A stretch of 64,000 bases of DNA from Pedobacter polysacchareus (GTDB lineage Bacteria; Bacteroidota; Bacteroidia; Sphingobacteriales; Sphingobacteriaceae), in contig NZ_JAHYSS010000005.1 of assembly GCF_019802255.1 (NCBI RefSeq), positions 62,001 to 126,000 of the forward strand, written 5' to 3'. The position numbers and the translations under genes are program-made. Positions 1 through 9,452 of the stretch are shown piece by piece; position 1 is the stretch's first letter; each line of letters starts with the position of its first letter. The notes under the pieces were generated by a model, which saw only the letters and a program-made list of their open reading frames with translations, did no database searches and was not told the DNA's origin.

Positions 1-1
1 A

Positions 2-2776
2 TGTGCCGGAATAGCATTAAGTGTGACTGTCGGTAAGGATTTTCTGCCAGTTTTAGATGAGGGGTCTATCTGGTTACAGGTTCAGCTTCCTCCGGGAATT
101 ACGCTGGACAAAGCGAGAGAGATGAGTGATACCCTGAGAAGTCGGACCATGCAGCATCCGGAGCTGAGTTATATGATGGTTCAGGCGGGAAGAAATGACG
201 ATGGAACGGATCCTTTTACCGCCTCTCATTTTGAATGTTCTATAGGTTTAAAGCCCTATGACCAATGGCCAGCTGGAAAAACAAAAGAGGACCTGATTGC
301 AGAACTGTCCAAAACCTATGCAGCGATGCCGGGCTATACGGTTGGTTTTGCACAGCCGATGATTGATGGCGTCATGGATAAAATTTCCGGTGCACACAGT
401 GAATTGGTGGTGAAAATTTATGGTTCGGATTTTAAAGAAAGCAGACGGATTGCGGAAGATATGATGCGGATGCTGAAAAGCCTGAAGGGAGCAGTGGATG
501 TGGCCATAGACCAGGAACCTGCGCTGCCTCAGCTGCAGATCATTGCTGATCGGGAAAAAATGGCGCAATACGGGTTAAATACGGAGGAACTGAATAGACT
601 GATCGCAGTGGCTATTGGTGGAAAAGCGATTTCAGCCGTGTTTATTGGCGATCGTGTATTTGAAGTGGTTTGCCGTTACAAGGCCGACAGCCGGGATAGC
701 CGGGAGAAGATTGGAAATCTAATGCTCAGCAATGCGCAGGGAGCCAAAATTCCACTTTCTCAAGTTGCAGAGGTTAAATTGAGTACAGGGGAAAGTACGA
801 TCACAAGAGAAGAAAATCAGCGGCACCTGACCGTAAAACTGAATGTGAGGGGCCTGGATTTGGGAACGTTATTGAAGAATGCCCGTGCTAAAATTGATCA
901 AGAATTGAAGTATGATGAAAGTAAGTTCAGGATTGAATGGGGCGGGCAATTTGAAAACCAGAGCCGTGCTTATTCCAGGCTCGCCGTTATTGTGCCGCTG
1001 GCATTAACCTTGATGTTTCTGCTGCTGTATGCTGCTTTTGGGAAGTTTCATCAGGCAGCATTGATTCTGGCAATGGTTCCATTGGCGCTGTTTGGCGGGA
1101 TGCTGGCCTTGAATGTTCGTGGAATGACGCTGAATGTTTCCTCGGCAGTAGGCTTTATCGCTTTGTTTGGCCTGGCGATACAGAATGGCGTACTCATGAT
1201 GACACACATCAACCAGCTCCGTGAAAAAGGTGTAGCACTCAAAGCAGCCGTTATGGAAGGAGCAAAACATCGTTTCAGGCCAATTTTGATGACCGCTACA
1301 GTGGCCATCCTCGGACTGCTGCCAGCTTCTCTTGCTACAGGAATTGGCTCGGATGTGCAGCGTCCTTTGGCTACAGTGATCGTTTACGGTTTGCTTTTTT
1401 CTACCGGAATCACGCTGTTTGCACTCCCTGCCCTGTATTATCTTTTGGAACGTGGCAGGGAAATCCGGACTCAGCTGACTAAATCCAACCCTAAGGCTTT
1501 CGTCATCATGCTGCTGGTTTTTCTTTTTGTGGGCTTTAGTGGAAAATCGCATGCCCAGGTGGATACTACTTTTAATCAGCATAAAATCGCCTATCCGGCT
1601 TTTTTGAAAATGCTGAGCCAAAACAATCTAGGCTATGCGGCAGAGCGGTTTAAGGTAAGTATTGCCACCGCGGATGCGCTGAGTGCAAAGATATTTCCAG
1701 ATCCGGAATTCAATTTAAGTGCCGGCGACCAACGGGAAGGCGGACTTAGAAAAGGCTATGAACTCATTTCTGGCCTCAGCTATCAGTTGGAACTTGGCGG
1801 AAAGCGCAAAGCCAGAATTGAGCTCGCTAATGGAGAACGCAGGCTTACGGAGCTTTCACTGAACGACTATTTCAGGCAGCTGAGAATGGAAGCCACTGTT
1901 GCGTACCTGAAAGCCATGAAGGAACAGCGCTTATTAAAGGTCAAAATCAACGGTTATCAAATGATGAAACAGTTGAGCAGGGCAGACAGCCTTCGGTTCA
2001 AATCCGGTGCCATTCCAGGCTTGGATGTGCGGCAGTCCCGTCTGGAAGCCAGGTCTCAATTGAACGAAGTTTACCAGCAGGAGGCAGAGTGGAAAATGAG
2101 CCTTGCCGCACTGGATCAGCTGTTGGGAACGAAAACGGAAGCCTTGATTTTCCAGCCTACAGGAGACTTTTTGAAGTTCGAAAGAGAATTTCAATTGTCT
2201 GCGCTGATTATAAACGCTCAGCAGCATCGTTCTGATGCGCTGGTGGCCATGCAAGAGTTGAATCAAACTCATAACTCGTTTCGTTTGGCAAAGTCGCTCA
2301 GAACGCCTGATTTAGGTTTATCCTTAAATGTGACTGCCAATACTGTCGCTTCGAATCGGGCAGATCCCGGTCTTCCTTCTGGTACGATCGCCTTTGGAAT
2401 GAGCCTTCCTTTGAAATTTTCTAACCAGAATAAAGGAGCCTTGCGCATTGCGGATTATAAAGTACAGCAGGCGGAGTTGAAATATCAGCAGGTAGAATTG
2501 CAGATTCAGAGCGAGGTCAGTCAGGCTTATCATCAATATATGAGCAGTCGGAAACAAGTTTTGCAGTACAGGACAGGAATGCTGAATGACGCGCAAAAAG
2601 TGCTTGATGGGCGTATTTATAGTTACAAAAGAGGAGAAAGTAGTTTCATAGAGGTATTGATTGCCCAGCGGACTTTCAACGAGGTTCAGGAAAGTTATCT
2701 GGAGATCCTTTACGGAAAGGCCATCGCATTGCTGGAATTGGAGCAGGCGGCAGGGATTTGGGATATTGATTTTTAA
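2..2776 (+). CDS. CzcA/CusA-type heavy-metal RND efflux pump fused to a TolC-like outer-membrane factor (5' partial)
   Basis: The frame is already open at base 2 and there is no start codon with upstream context, so the gene begins before the window; an internal GTG at 23 is not the real start. The visible 5' part matches the C-terminal half of a CusA/CzcA inner-membrane proton-driven metal pump: porter-domain sequence, then a cluster of hydrophobic helices (about residues 325-480). After the last helix comes a signal-peptide-like stretch (MLLVFLFVGFSGKSHAQ, about residue 500) and about 400 residues of amphipathic helices typical of a TolC/CusC outer-membrane channel. Such pump-channel fusions are known in Bacteroidota and are normally about 1450 residues, so roughly 500 residues are missing upstream. 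The substrate (Cu, Ag, Co, Zn or Cd) cannot be told from what is visible. Confidence 0.9.
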   Translation, partial: CAGIALSVTVGKDFLPVLDEGSIWLQVQLPPGITLDKAREMSDTLRSRTMQHPELSYMMVQAGRNDDGTDPFTASHFECSIGLKPYDQWPAGKTKEDLIAELSKTYAAMPGYTVGFAQPMIDGVMDKISGAHSELVVKIYGSDFKESRRIAEDMMRMLKSLKGAVDVAIDQEPALPQLQIIADREKMAQYGLNTEELNRLIAVAIGGKAISAVFIGDRVFEVVCRYKADSRDSREKIGNLMLSNAQGAKIPLSQVAEVKLSTGESTITREENQRHLTVKLNVRGLDLGTLLKNARAKIDQELKYDESKFRIEWGGQFENQSRAYSRLAVIVPLALTLMFLLLYAAFGKFHQAALILAMVPLALFGGMLALNVRGMTLNVSSAVGFIALFGLAIQNGVLMMTHINQLREKGVALKAAVMEGAKHRFRPILMTATVAILGLLPASLATGIGSDVQRPLATVIVYGLLFSTGITLFALPALYYLLERGREIRTQLTKSNPKAFVIMLLVFLFVGFSGKSHAQVDTTFNQHKIAYPAFLKMLSQNNLGYAAERFKVSIATADALSAKIFPDPEFNLSAGDQREGGLRKGYELISGLSYQLELGGKRKARIELANGERRLTELSLNDYFRQLRMEATVAYLKAMKEQRLLKVKINGYQMMKQLSRADSLRFKSGAIPGLDVRQSRLEARSQLNEVYQQEAEWKMSLAALDQLLGTKTEALIFQPTGDFLKFEREFQLSALIINAQQHRSDALVAMQELNQTHNSFRLAKSLRTPDLGLSLNVTANTVASNRADPGLPSGTIAFGMSLPLKFSNQNKGALRIADYKVQQAELKYQQVELQIQSEVSQAYHQYMSSRKQVLQYRTGMLNDAQKVLDGRIYSYKRGESSFIEVLIAQRTFNEVQESYLEILYGKAIALLELEQAAGIWDIDF

Positions 2777-2813
2777 ATGTAATTAATGATGGGATAGCGG
2801 TATATTTGAAGCC

Positions 2814-3107
2814 ATGTTTCATATATTTCTACACTTTCTGGTACCTGCAATTGTGGCTTTTCTTTTTTACAGGAAAGCCTTGTTGAAATCCTGGCTGATC
2901 ATGATGGCTACTATGGCGGTGGATTTGGATCATTTATTGGCAGTGCCGATTTATGATCCAAATCGCTGCAGCATTGGTTATCATCCTTTGCATTCTTATT
3001 ACGCGATTGGCCTGTACGTCATCCTGCTTTTCTTTCCAAAAACAAGAATCGTGGGCGTAGGTCTGGTGATCCACATGATTCTTGATTACCTGGATTGCTT
3101 CATGTAA
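2814..3107 (+). CDS. DUF6122-like small membrane protein
   Basis: A 97-residue protein with three or four predicted membrane helices. It carries histidine/aspartate motifs inside or beside the helices (DLDHLLA, HPLHS, HMILDYLDC), a pattern shared with the YbcI/DUF457 membrane-bound metal-dependent hydrolase-like families and with the Bacteroidota family DUF6122. The biochemical role is unknown. It starts 37 bases after the efflux gene on the same strand and ends head-on against the cardiolipin synthase gene with a 25-base gap. The family assignment is from memory of the motif pattern. Confidence 0.7.
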   Translation: MFHIFLHFLVPAIVAFLFYRKALLKSWLIMMATMAVDLDHLLAVPIYDPNRCSIGYHPLHSYYAIGLYVILLFFPKTRIVGVGLVIHMILDYLDCFM

Positions 3108-3132
3108 ATAGAATTTATATTGATCAGCTTCC

Positions 3133-4596
3133 TTATAGAAGTGGAGAGAGCAAACGCGCTATTTTTTCAGGCAGCTGTACCCAGGCAGATCTGGCAGTCC
3201 AGACATTTGCGTCAATGATTTTTGAAACTTCGAGGTCTTCTTCAAAAGCGGCTTTCAGCTGCTTTGCAATTTCATCGTCATACACCACTGTATTCACTTC
3301 AAAGTTAAGCTCAAAGCTGCGTTCATCCATATTCGCTGTGCCAATAAAAGAAAGCTGTTCATCGATGACCATCGTTTTCGCATGGATAAAGCCCTTTTGA
3401 TATTGATAGATTTCTACCCCAACATCCAGTAATTCCTGATAATAAGACCTCGCTGCGGCAGCTACCCAAACAGAATCTGATTGGAAAGGGACGAGCAGTT
3501 TGATTTTTACCCCACTCAAAGCCGCCACGTAAAGTGCATCCAATAAACTGATTCCAGGGATGAAATACGGGCTGGTGATCAAAATCTCCTGATCTGCCAT
3601 TCCGATGGCCTGAATCAGGTTCAATAATATTGTGGGATGGTCTGAATCGGGGCCACTGGCGGCAATCTGTAAGTCTACCTTCCCGGCCGGATTGTTCGTG
3701 AAATCGAAAAACTCTGGCTGTATTGCTAAATCTTCTTCGGCACAAAAGTTCCAATCGGAGATGAAAAGGTGCTGTAGGTAGTGTACGCCGGTTCCTTTAA
3801 TTTTTAAATGGGTATCTCTCCAGAATAGTTTGTCATTATATTTTGGGTCATTGATGTAGCGGTCGCTGATATTGATCCCACCGGTAAATGCAATGTTTCC
3901 GTCGATGATGATGATCTTTCTGTGGTTCCGGTAATTGAGTCGGTTGGCCAGGGCAATAAAGATCACTTTATAAAAGGGAAAGGCCTGTACGCCTGCTTTT
4001 TTAAGTGCTGGGACTAACTTTTTCCGTATGGACCGGCTCCCAAAATCATCATAAATAAAGCGAACCTGAACACCCGCTAATGCTTTTTCAATTAAAATGT
4101 CTTTAATTTCATTGCCAATCTTTTCATCTTCAAAAATGTAATATTCTAAATGGATATGGTGTTTTGCCTCCCTTAAAGCCTGTATTACTTCCGGAAATTT
4201 CTGCTCTCCGTTGATCAGCAGTTTCACTTCATTGTTGCCGGTTAAGCCGCTTGTATTGCTATTCAATAGCAACTGAGTCATTTTTTTAAACTTTTGAAAG
4301 GAAGGGCTCATTTCTCCAATGGTTTTTTCCGAACTCTTCATGATGCTGGAGGTCACCCTTTGCAGCTGGATTTCATCGGAGATGATCTTCTTATTGTAGA
4401 TCTTCCTGACCCGGTAATTGATCCCAAAAGAAAAATAAATGATCACCCCGATGACTGGTAAGAAAACGGCCAGGAGCAGGTAAGCTAAGGTTTTACTAAC
4501 CGATCTGGTATCATAGATGATGCGAAGACATACCGTGATGATGAAGAGCACATAAGCAATTTCAAAAACAAGAATCCATTTCATAAAAAAGGGCAA
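3133..4596 (-). CDS. cls: Cardiolipin synthase (phospholipase D superfamily)
   Basis: Condenses two phosphatidylglycerol molecules into cardiolipin at the inner membrane. The 487-residue length is normal for bacterial Cls. Two N-terminal membrane helices (about residues 5-25 and 38-58) are followed by two PLD catalytic HKD motifs: HRKIIIIDGNIAFTGG (around residue 225) and HAKTMVIDEQLSFIGTANMD (around residue 405), each with H-x-K-x4-D. Both motifs are intact, so the enzyme should be active. The next gene upstream on this strand is an ion antiporter 77 bases away, so they could be co-transcribed. Confidence 0.95.
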   Translation of the reverse strand: MPFFMKWILVFEIAYVLFIITVCLRIIYDTRSVSKTLAYLLLAVFLPVIGVIIYFSFGINYRVRKIYNKKIISDEIQLQRVTSSIMKSSEKTIGEMSPSFQKFKKMTQLLLNSNTSGLTGNNEVKLLINGEQKFPEVIQALREAKHHIHLEYYIFEDEKIGNEIKDILIEKALAGVQVRFIYDDFGSRSIRKKLVPALKKAGVQAFPFYKVIFIALANRLNYRNHRKIIIIDGNIAFTGGINISDRYINDPKYNDKLFWRDTHLKIKGTGVHYLQHLFISDWNFCAEEDLAIQPEFFDFTNNPAGKVDLQIAASGPDSDHPTILLNLIQAIGMADQEILITSPYFIPGISLLDALYVAALSGVKIKLLVPFQSDSVWVAAAARSYYQELLDVGVEIYQYQKGFIHAKTMVIDEQLSFIGTANMDERSFELNFEVNTVVYDDEIAKQLKAAFEEDLEVSKIIDANVWTARSAWVQLPEKIARLLSPLL

Positions 4597-4673
4597 TTTA
4601 CATTACAGACCGAAAAACGGCCATTTTGTTTGATTGATACTAAAATTTGTTTGTTCTGGATCAGGTAAAATGA

Positions 4674-6275
4674 CTAGAGGATTTTGGCTTCATCTAAATC
4701 CAGTTGGTTTTCCTGTTTCCGAATCTGTTCATCACTAAATGTTTTCTCTTTTCGCAGCTGGTATAATTCTTTACGTTGAATGCTGTACAAGTCCATTAAT
4801 ACGGCATTGTACCGGGCAATTTCCTGTATTTCGGTAGTGTCACATTCCAGTGATTCTAAATGCTGACGGGTGATGGAAATATTACTTTCCAGCTGTTTTT
4901 TTAAAAATCCAATCAGTTCATTTTCTTTTATATCGACCGCGAACTTTTCATTTAACCTCTTTAAGGCCGCCTGCATCAATCTTAAGCGAATTCCAGCTTC
5001 CTGTTCTCCCTCAGGAGGAAAATCTTCAATGTCTTTGATTCCGATCCATTTAATTACCAGCGGTAAGGTCAGTCCCTGAAAAACCAGGGTCACCAGGATC
5101 ACGATAAAAGTAATGAACAGGATGAGGCTACGGTGTGGAAAGGCCTCGCCATTGCTCAATAACAAAGGAATCGAGAGCGCAGATGCTAAGGATACCACCC
5201 CTCTCATGCCAGCCCAGCCTACAATGACCGCACCTTTCCATAATGGATTCACAGGGTCTTTCCCTTTCGTATTTCCTAGCCAGGCAGGAATATAAGTAAT
5301 GAGCAGGGTATATAGCAGGCGGATAATGATGATCGTGATGCTGATAATCAGTCCATAATTAATGGCTTGGGTAATGGAATAATTACCCAGATTTTCCATG
5401 ATCACCGGGAGTTCCAATCCGATGAGGATAAAGACCAGTCCATTTAAAACATAGGCCAGTGTAGCCCATACGCTGATGGCCTGAATTCTGGAAGCGCTAT
5501 GGGACAGGATTTCATGGGACCGATAAGAGAGGAATAATCCACCGGCAACTACAGCCATGACCCCTGAAAAATGGAAATGTTCTGCAGCCATGTACATAAA
5601 ATATGGCGTCATTAGCGTTAATGCGGCATCAATACTAGGGGTGGTGGGTAGAAAACGGTGTACCACATAGACGATATGGGCAATGACAAGACCTACAATC
5701 ACACCCATCCCTGCAACTAAAAAAAACTGCCCAATGGCTTGTTCCATGGAGAAATACCCGGATAAGATGGCGGCCAGGGCGAAGCGGAATACAATTAAAC
5801 TGGAGGCATCATTGATTAAACTTTCGCCTTCCAGAACGGTGGTCAGCCTTTTTGGAATTTTAATATGCTTTAAAACGGAATTTGCAGCAACAGCATCAGG
5901 GGGAGAGATGATGCCGCCCAATAGAAATCCCATGGCCAAAGTAAAACCGGGAATCATGGCTGTGGAAACAAAAGCGACAATAATTGAAGTGAAAAATACG
6001 AGACCAAATGCCAGCATCGCGATCGGTGTTCGCCATTTCCAGAAATCATTCCAGGAAGTATACCAGGCAGATTCATAAAGCAGCGGAGGCAAAAAAATGA
6101 GGAACACCAGCTCGGGCTCGACCTCAATTTTAGGAATACCTGGAATAAAACTGATACCCAGGCCGGCAATCACCAGAAATATAGGGTAGGAGATTTTTAG
6201 CTTTTGGGCAAGCATAGTGAGCATAAACACCGCAAAAAGCAATGCCAATACCAGGAGCAGGGTTTCAGTAAACAT
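4674..6275 (-). CDS. Na+/H+ antiporter, CPA1 (NhaP/NHE-like) family
   Basis: A 533-residue inner-membrane cation/proton antiporter with about 12 hydrophobic segments in the first 400 residues and a charged cytoplasmic C-terminal tail of about 120 residues. The segment LLGGIISPPDAVAANSVLK, followed by EGESLINDASSLIVF, matches the ion-binding region of the CPA1 family (the ND-type variant). It probably exports Na+ in exchange for protons. The gene precedes the cardiolipin synthase gene on the same strand. Exact ion preference is not evident. Confidence 0.93.
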   Translation of the reverse strand: MFTETLLLVLALLFAVFMLTMLAQKLKISYPIFLVIAGLGISFIPGIPKIEVEPELVFLIFLPPLLYESAWYTSWNDFWKWRTPIAMLAFGLVFFTSIIVAFVSTAMIPGFTLAMGFLLGGIISPPDAVAANSVLKHIKIPKRLTTVLEGESLINDASSLIVFRFALAAILSGYFSMEQAIGQFFLVAGMGVIVGLVIAHIVYVVHRFLPTTPSIDAALTLMTPYFMYMAAEHFHFSGVMAVVAGGLFLSYRSHEILSHSASRIQAISVWATLAYVLNGLVFILIGLELPVIMENLGNYSITQAINYGLIISITIIIIRLLYTLLITYIPAWLGNTKGKDPVNPLWKGAVIVGWAGMRGVVSLASALSIPLLLSNGEAFPHRSLILFITFIVILVTLVFQGLTLPLVIKWIGIKDIEDFPPEGEQEAGIRLRLMQAALKRLNEKFAVDIKENELIGFLKKQLESNISITRQHLESLECDTTEIQEIARYNAVLMDLYSIQRKELYQLRKEKTFSDEQIRKQENQLDLDEAKIL

Positions 6276-6333
6276 AATCGGTCGTTATTGTTCAGAGGCA
6301 TAGTCCGAATCTGACCTCAATATAAGTAAAAAC

Positions 6334-6402
6334 CTATAGCTCTTTCATCTCCTGCATGGTCTTTTCGACCTTTTCGCTTGCTTTTTTTGAGTATTTAGCC
6401 AT
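6334..6402 (-). pseudogene. 22-residue remnant of a DUF6496-like small basic protein
   Basis: An ATG at 6402 opens a 22-codon frame (MAKYSKKASEKVEKTMQEMK, then EL and stop). The start strongly resembles the N-terminus of the small lysine-rich DUF6496 proteins of Bacteroidota, which usually run about 55-65 residues and continue with a GKLKSG-type segment. Here the frame stops directly after the first helix, and the downstream bases do not resume the family in any frame I could read. Either this is a truncated relic or a short functional version. The gap between antiporter and YciE-like gene holds nothing else I recognise. Confidence 0.45.
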
Positions 6403-6542
6403 GATCTGAAAATTAATGTATTTACTTATAAAAACAATCCAGCAAATAATCGGTTTTTCTAAGTGTAGGGTTTGTCAGTATTTGGTTTAAATTCAGTGCT
6501 TTACTTGTCTTTTGTTGAATATTTGACGAAATTTAATTGGTC

Positions 6543-7046
6543 ATGAAAGAGCTAGGGAAAAGATTTGGTTTGGAAGAATTCTTCCTTGATGGACTGGAAG
6601 ATGTCTATGATGCGGAAAGAAAATTTATGAAGTGTTTTGCTGCATTGGGGATTGCTGCTGGACATGAAGCATTAAAAGAGGTGTTGGTAGTCAATATCAA
6701 TACTACAGAAAAGCATCTCGGGCATTTAAAGGCCATACTAGAGCGGTTCAATCGGGACGGCAGTAATGGGAAATGTGAGATTGTAGGGTGCTTAACGGAG
6801 AAAGCTGCTACAGTAATCAGAGATATGGAGACAGGATCGCCACTGAGGGATGTTGCGCTGATATGCCTGGTCCAGATCATTCAGCATTATAAAATTGCTT
6901 CCTATGGAAACCTGATGTCTTTAGCGACTGAAATGAATCATCAGAAAGTTAAAATATTGATCGAAGAGTGTCTTCAAGATGAAAAAAGAACGGATTTACA
7001 CCTTACTGAAATCGCCAGAAATTTTATAAATCCATCAGCAAAATAA
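6543..7046 (+). CDS. YciE/YciF-type ferritin-like protein (DUF892)
   Basis: A 167-residue, mostly helical protein. The sequence EEFFLDGLEDVYDAERKFMK at the N-terminus and the pattern of Glu/His in successive helices (TTEKHLGHLKAI) match DUF892, a ferritin-like four-helix family linked to stress responses in enterobacteria and common in soil Bacteroidota. The in-frame TTG at 6537 gives two extra residues; the ATG at 6543 is preferred. The exact function of the family is unknown; a di-iron or oxidative-stress role is usually suggested. Confidence 0.85.
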   Translation: MKELGKRFGLEEFFLDGLEDVYDAERKFMKCFAALGIAAGHEALKEVLVVNINTTEKHLGHLKAILERFNRDGSNGKCEIVGCLTEKAATVIRDMETGSPLRDVALICLVQIIQHYKIASYGNLMSLATEMNHQKVKILIEECLQDEKRTDLHLTEIARNFINPSAK

Positions 7047-7133
7047 TATACTTATTATTTTTATCCATTTTTTTACTAAAGATCGGAAAACAATAGAAAT
7101 GATCTTGTGTTAAGCTTTTACATATATCTGTCT

Positions 7134-8648
7134 ATGTTAAAGTGGGTTGTGTTTGTTGTTGAGGAAAAAGCAAGACTTTTTTTATTGCTGCTGGGAATAG
7201 CTTTGTTGTCTGCATGCGCAATAAAACGTCCTAAGGGATCGACTATGGTAGAAAGATATGGTCAGGATCAGAAGGAAGCTGTGGATTCCGATCTTCAGGA
7301 AAGGAGGCGGGAGCAGGAAATTTTGAAGCGGCAGAACGATTCCGCTTTGGTCTTCAAACAACAATTAAAAGCCAATAGCAGCCTGACACAGCATCCTGAA
7401 TGGTTGGATAGTATTTACAAGGATCATCTTTATAAACCCTTCCTGATCGCTCAGGGAGGTAAATCACCTCTAAAAATAGTGGAGTACCTGCGGAAATCAA
7501 CGCTTCATGGCCTGGATACCAATTATTTTTACATGAATGGGATTGGACCTTTGCTGAGGGACCTGGAATCATCATCTTTGAAATATCGGGAACAACTGAA
7601 ACTGGAAATGCTGATGGCCTCTGCTTTACTCAAATATAGCGAAGCCATGCAATATGGGCTGATCCGTCCCGATAGCCTGGATAAAAACTATTTCATCAAG
7701 ACACAGGCGCCAGACCGATCAAAAATCACAGCAGTATTTAGCGCTCCCGATCTTTTGGCTTTTCTAGACAGTATACAACCCTCCTCTGTGGCTTATCTCG
7801 CTTTGCAAAAGGCTTTAAAAGCAGGGAAAGGTACCATAAACAGGAATAAGGAGGATGCTGCCCTGACGATTAAATTAAATCTGGAACGTTTGAGATGGAA
7901 GAATCAACCTGATGCGCAGAAATATGTATGGGTCAATATTCCTGATTTTACCTTGAATGTTATTGAAAAGGGAAGTTCTACGCTGGAAATGAAAGTCTGC
8001 GTGGGAGAGGGAAGAACGGATACAGACCCGGGTACTAAAGAAACGCCTCAGTTAAACAGTATGATTTACAGCGTTCAGGTTAACCCAATATGGAATATTC
8101 CTGCCAGTATCGCGAGGAAAGAGATTTCCAGGTACGCGAGTAATGATCCTTATTACCTCAGCAACAATGATATTGATGTATACAAGGCTGGAAAACGGGT
8201 TTCTTCTCCGGAAAGGATAGATTGGGTGAGTGCAGACATTTCACAATATACCTTCAAGCAGCGTCCGGGAGAACAGAATTCTTTGGGGAAAATCAAGTTT
8301 ATCTTCGACAATAGCAGCAGTGTTTACCTTCATGATACGCCTGCCAGGTCTGCTTTTAAGAAAAAGGGGAGAGCCATCAGTCATGGATGTGTGCGGGTAG
8401 AAAAACCGATGGAACTGGCATTGGCACTATTTGGTCCCGGAAAAACCTATGATCAGATTAAAGCAGCTATGGAACGTTCTTATCCAAGAGCCAAATATAT
8501 TGGTTTGCCAGCAAAAGTGCCGGTTTACCTCACTTATATCACTGCCTGGGTGGATGATCAGCACATCCTGCAAATTAGAAACGACATTTATGGATTAGAT
8601 GACTTGCTGTATAAGGAGATGAAGTCCAGGGGGATGATTGCAGAATAA
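7134..8648 (+). CDS. L,D-transpeptidase (YkuD/YcbB-like) lipoprotein
   Basis: Makes 3-3 peptidoglycan cross-links or attaches proteins to peptidoglycan in the periplasm. The 504-residue protein starts with a signal ending in the lipobox LLSAC (Cys at residue 28), so it is predicted to be a lipoprotein. The catalytic domain is in the C-terminal third, with the motif ISHGCVRVEKP (around residue 418) containing the active Cys and Arg. The N-terminal part fits the scaffold and peptidoglycan-binding-like region of YcbB enzymes. An upstream GTG at 7107 is in frame, but the ATG at 7134 places the signal peptide sensibly. A hairpin at 8649-8698 ends the gene. Confidence 0.9.
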   Translation: MLKWVVFVVEEKARLFLLLLGIALLSACAIKRPKGSTMVERYGQDQKEAVDSDLQERRREQEILKRQNDSALVFKQQLKANSSLTQHPEWLDSIYKDHLYKPFLIAQGGKSPLKIVEYLRKSTLHGLDTNYFYMNGIGPLLRDLESSSLKYREQLKLEMLMASALLKYSEAMQYGLIRPDSLDKNYFIKTQAPDRSKITAVFSAPDLLAFLDSIQPSSVAYLALQKALKAGKGTINRNKEDAALTIKLNLERLRWKNQPDAQKYVWVNIPDFTLNVIEKGSSTLEMKVCVGEGRTDTDPGTKETPQLNSMIYSVQVNPIWNIPASIARKEISRYASNDPYYLSNNDIDVYKAGKRVSSPERIDWVSADISQYTFKQRPGEQNSLGKIKFIFDNSSSVYLHDTPARSAFKKKGRAISHGCVRVEKPMELALALFGPGKTYDQIKAAMERSYPRAKYIGLPAKVPVYLTYITAWVDDQHILQIRNDIYGLDDLLYKEMKSRGMIAE

Positions 8649-8698
8649 AAATCCTTTCTAAAGCCTGTTTATGAGGATAAAGGCCGCAGAAAGGATTT
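8649..8698. terminator. Bidirectional terminator hairpin between convergent genes
   Basis: A perfect 11-bp inverted repeat (AAATCCTTTCT at 8649-8659 and AGAAAGGATTT at 8688-8698) with a 28-base loop that can form an inner stem. It lies directly between the stop codons of the L,D-transpeptidase and the DUF4142 gene. Confidence 0.65.
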
Positions 8699-8721
8699 GA
8701 GTTAAACAGTTCTATTATCGC

Positions 8722-9294
8722 TTAATAACCTGCATTGCCATTGATTTCGCCTGCACGTTTGAAATGACGCTCAGACATCCTTAAAGCTTTGGTCGAAAAA
8801 TTCCTGATTTTAACATCACCAGTTACGCTGGCTGCTTTATAAAGGTCTATTGCAGCGGCATTGTCTTTGATCATCATATCTATATAATGTTTTTCAAAGG
8901 CAGCTACATCCATATTTTTAAGTTCTTCTAGATGTTTTAAATCTGCTGCTGGCAGCGCAGAAGGCAAGGCAATACTTTTGCTGGCCGATAATGCCTTTAG
9001 GTCTGTTATCGTTTTAGTCTGATCTTTTACGATGACTTCCGCAAATCTTTTGATCAGTTTATTGGTAGATTTCTGTGCAGCCAATTTTCCTAATTCCAGC
9101 TGCATCATGCCATCAATTGCTGCTTCCTGCATGAAAGCAGATATATCCCCCCCTCTGCTCACCGTCGCTGTATCAGGAATGGTCTGAGCAATGGTAGAAT
9201 CAGTAGTGGAGGCGTTGATGTTTTCGGTGTTCCGGCAGGCGGATAAGGAAATCACTCCCAGTGTAAAAATGGCTAGTAAATGGTTGTTTTTCAT
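8722..9294 (-). CDS. DUF4142 lipoprotein
   Basis: A 190-residue secreted protein with a lipoprotein signal (ISLSAC, Cys near residue 20), then a low-complexity Thr-rich linker and a helical DUF4142 domain (about residues 50-185: SAFMQEAAIDGMMQLELGKL, later AAIDLYKAA and ERHFKRAGEI). DUF4142 is a ferritin-like helical bundle found in many Bacteroidota and Proteobacteria, with no firm biochemical role. The gene stands alone and convergent to the L,D-transpeptidase gene. Confidence 0.88.
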   Translation of the reverse strand: MKNNHLLAIFTLGVISLSACRNTENINASTTDSTIAQTIPDTATVSRGGDISAFMQEAAIDGMMQLELGKLAAQKSTNKLIKRFAEVIVKDQTKTITDLKALSASKSIALPSALPAADLKHLEELKNMDVAAFEKHYIDMMIKDNAAAIDLYKAASVTGDVKIRNFSTKALRMSERHFKRAGEINGNAGY

Positions 9295-9452
9295 GGGTTT
9301 TGATTTATCGTTTAACGTTAATGTAATTACAAATCTGGAACTGAAATGTTTTGAGTAAATGAGTTTTTTGGCTTGTGCTGCCTCCCTGAGTTGAAACTTT
9401 TTAATTCTTCTAATGTTATAGCTACAAAATCACCGATACTTATCCTATACTG

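Noticed and set aside
3095..3400. 101-codon plus-strand frame across the cardiolipin synthase 3' end
   Set aside because: It lies antisense to the second HKD motif region of a clear cardiolipin synthase gene and has no recognisable protein features.
9317..9322. Single GTTAAT upstream of the DUF4142 gene
   Set aside because: No second copy at 11-bp spacing; single hexamers are expected by chance. The same holds for the copy at 17801.
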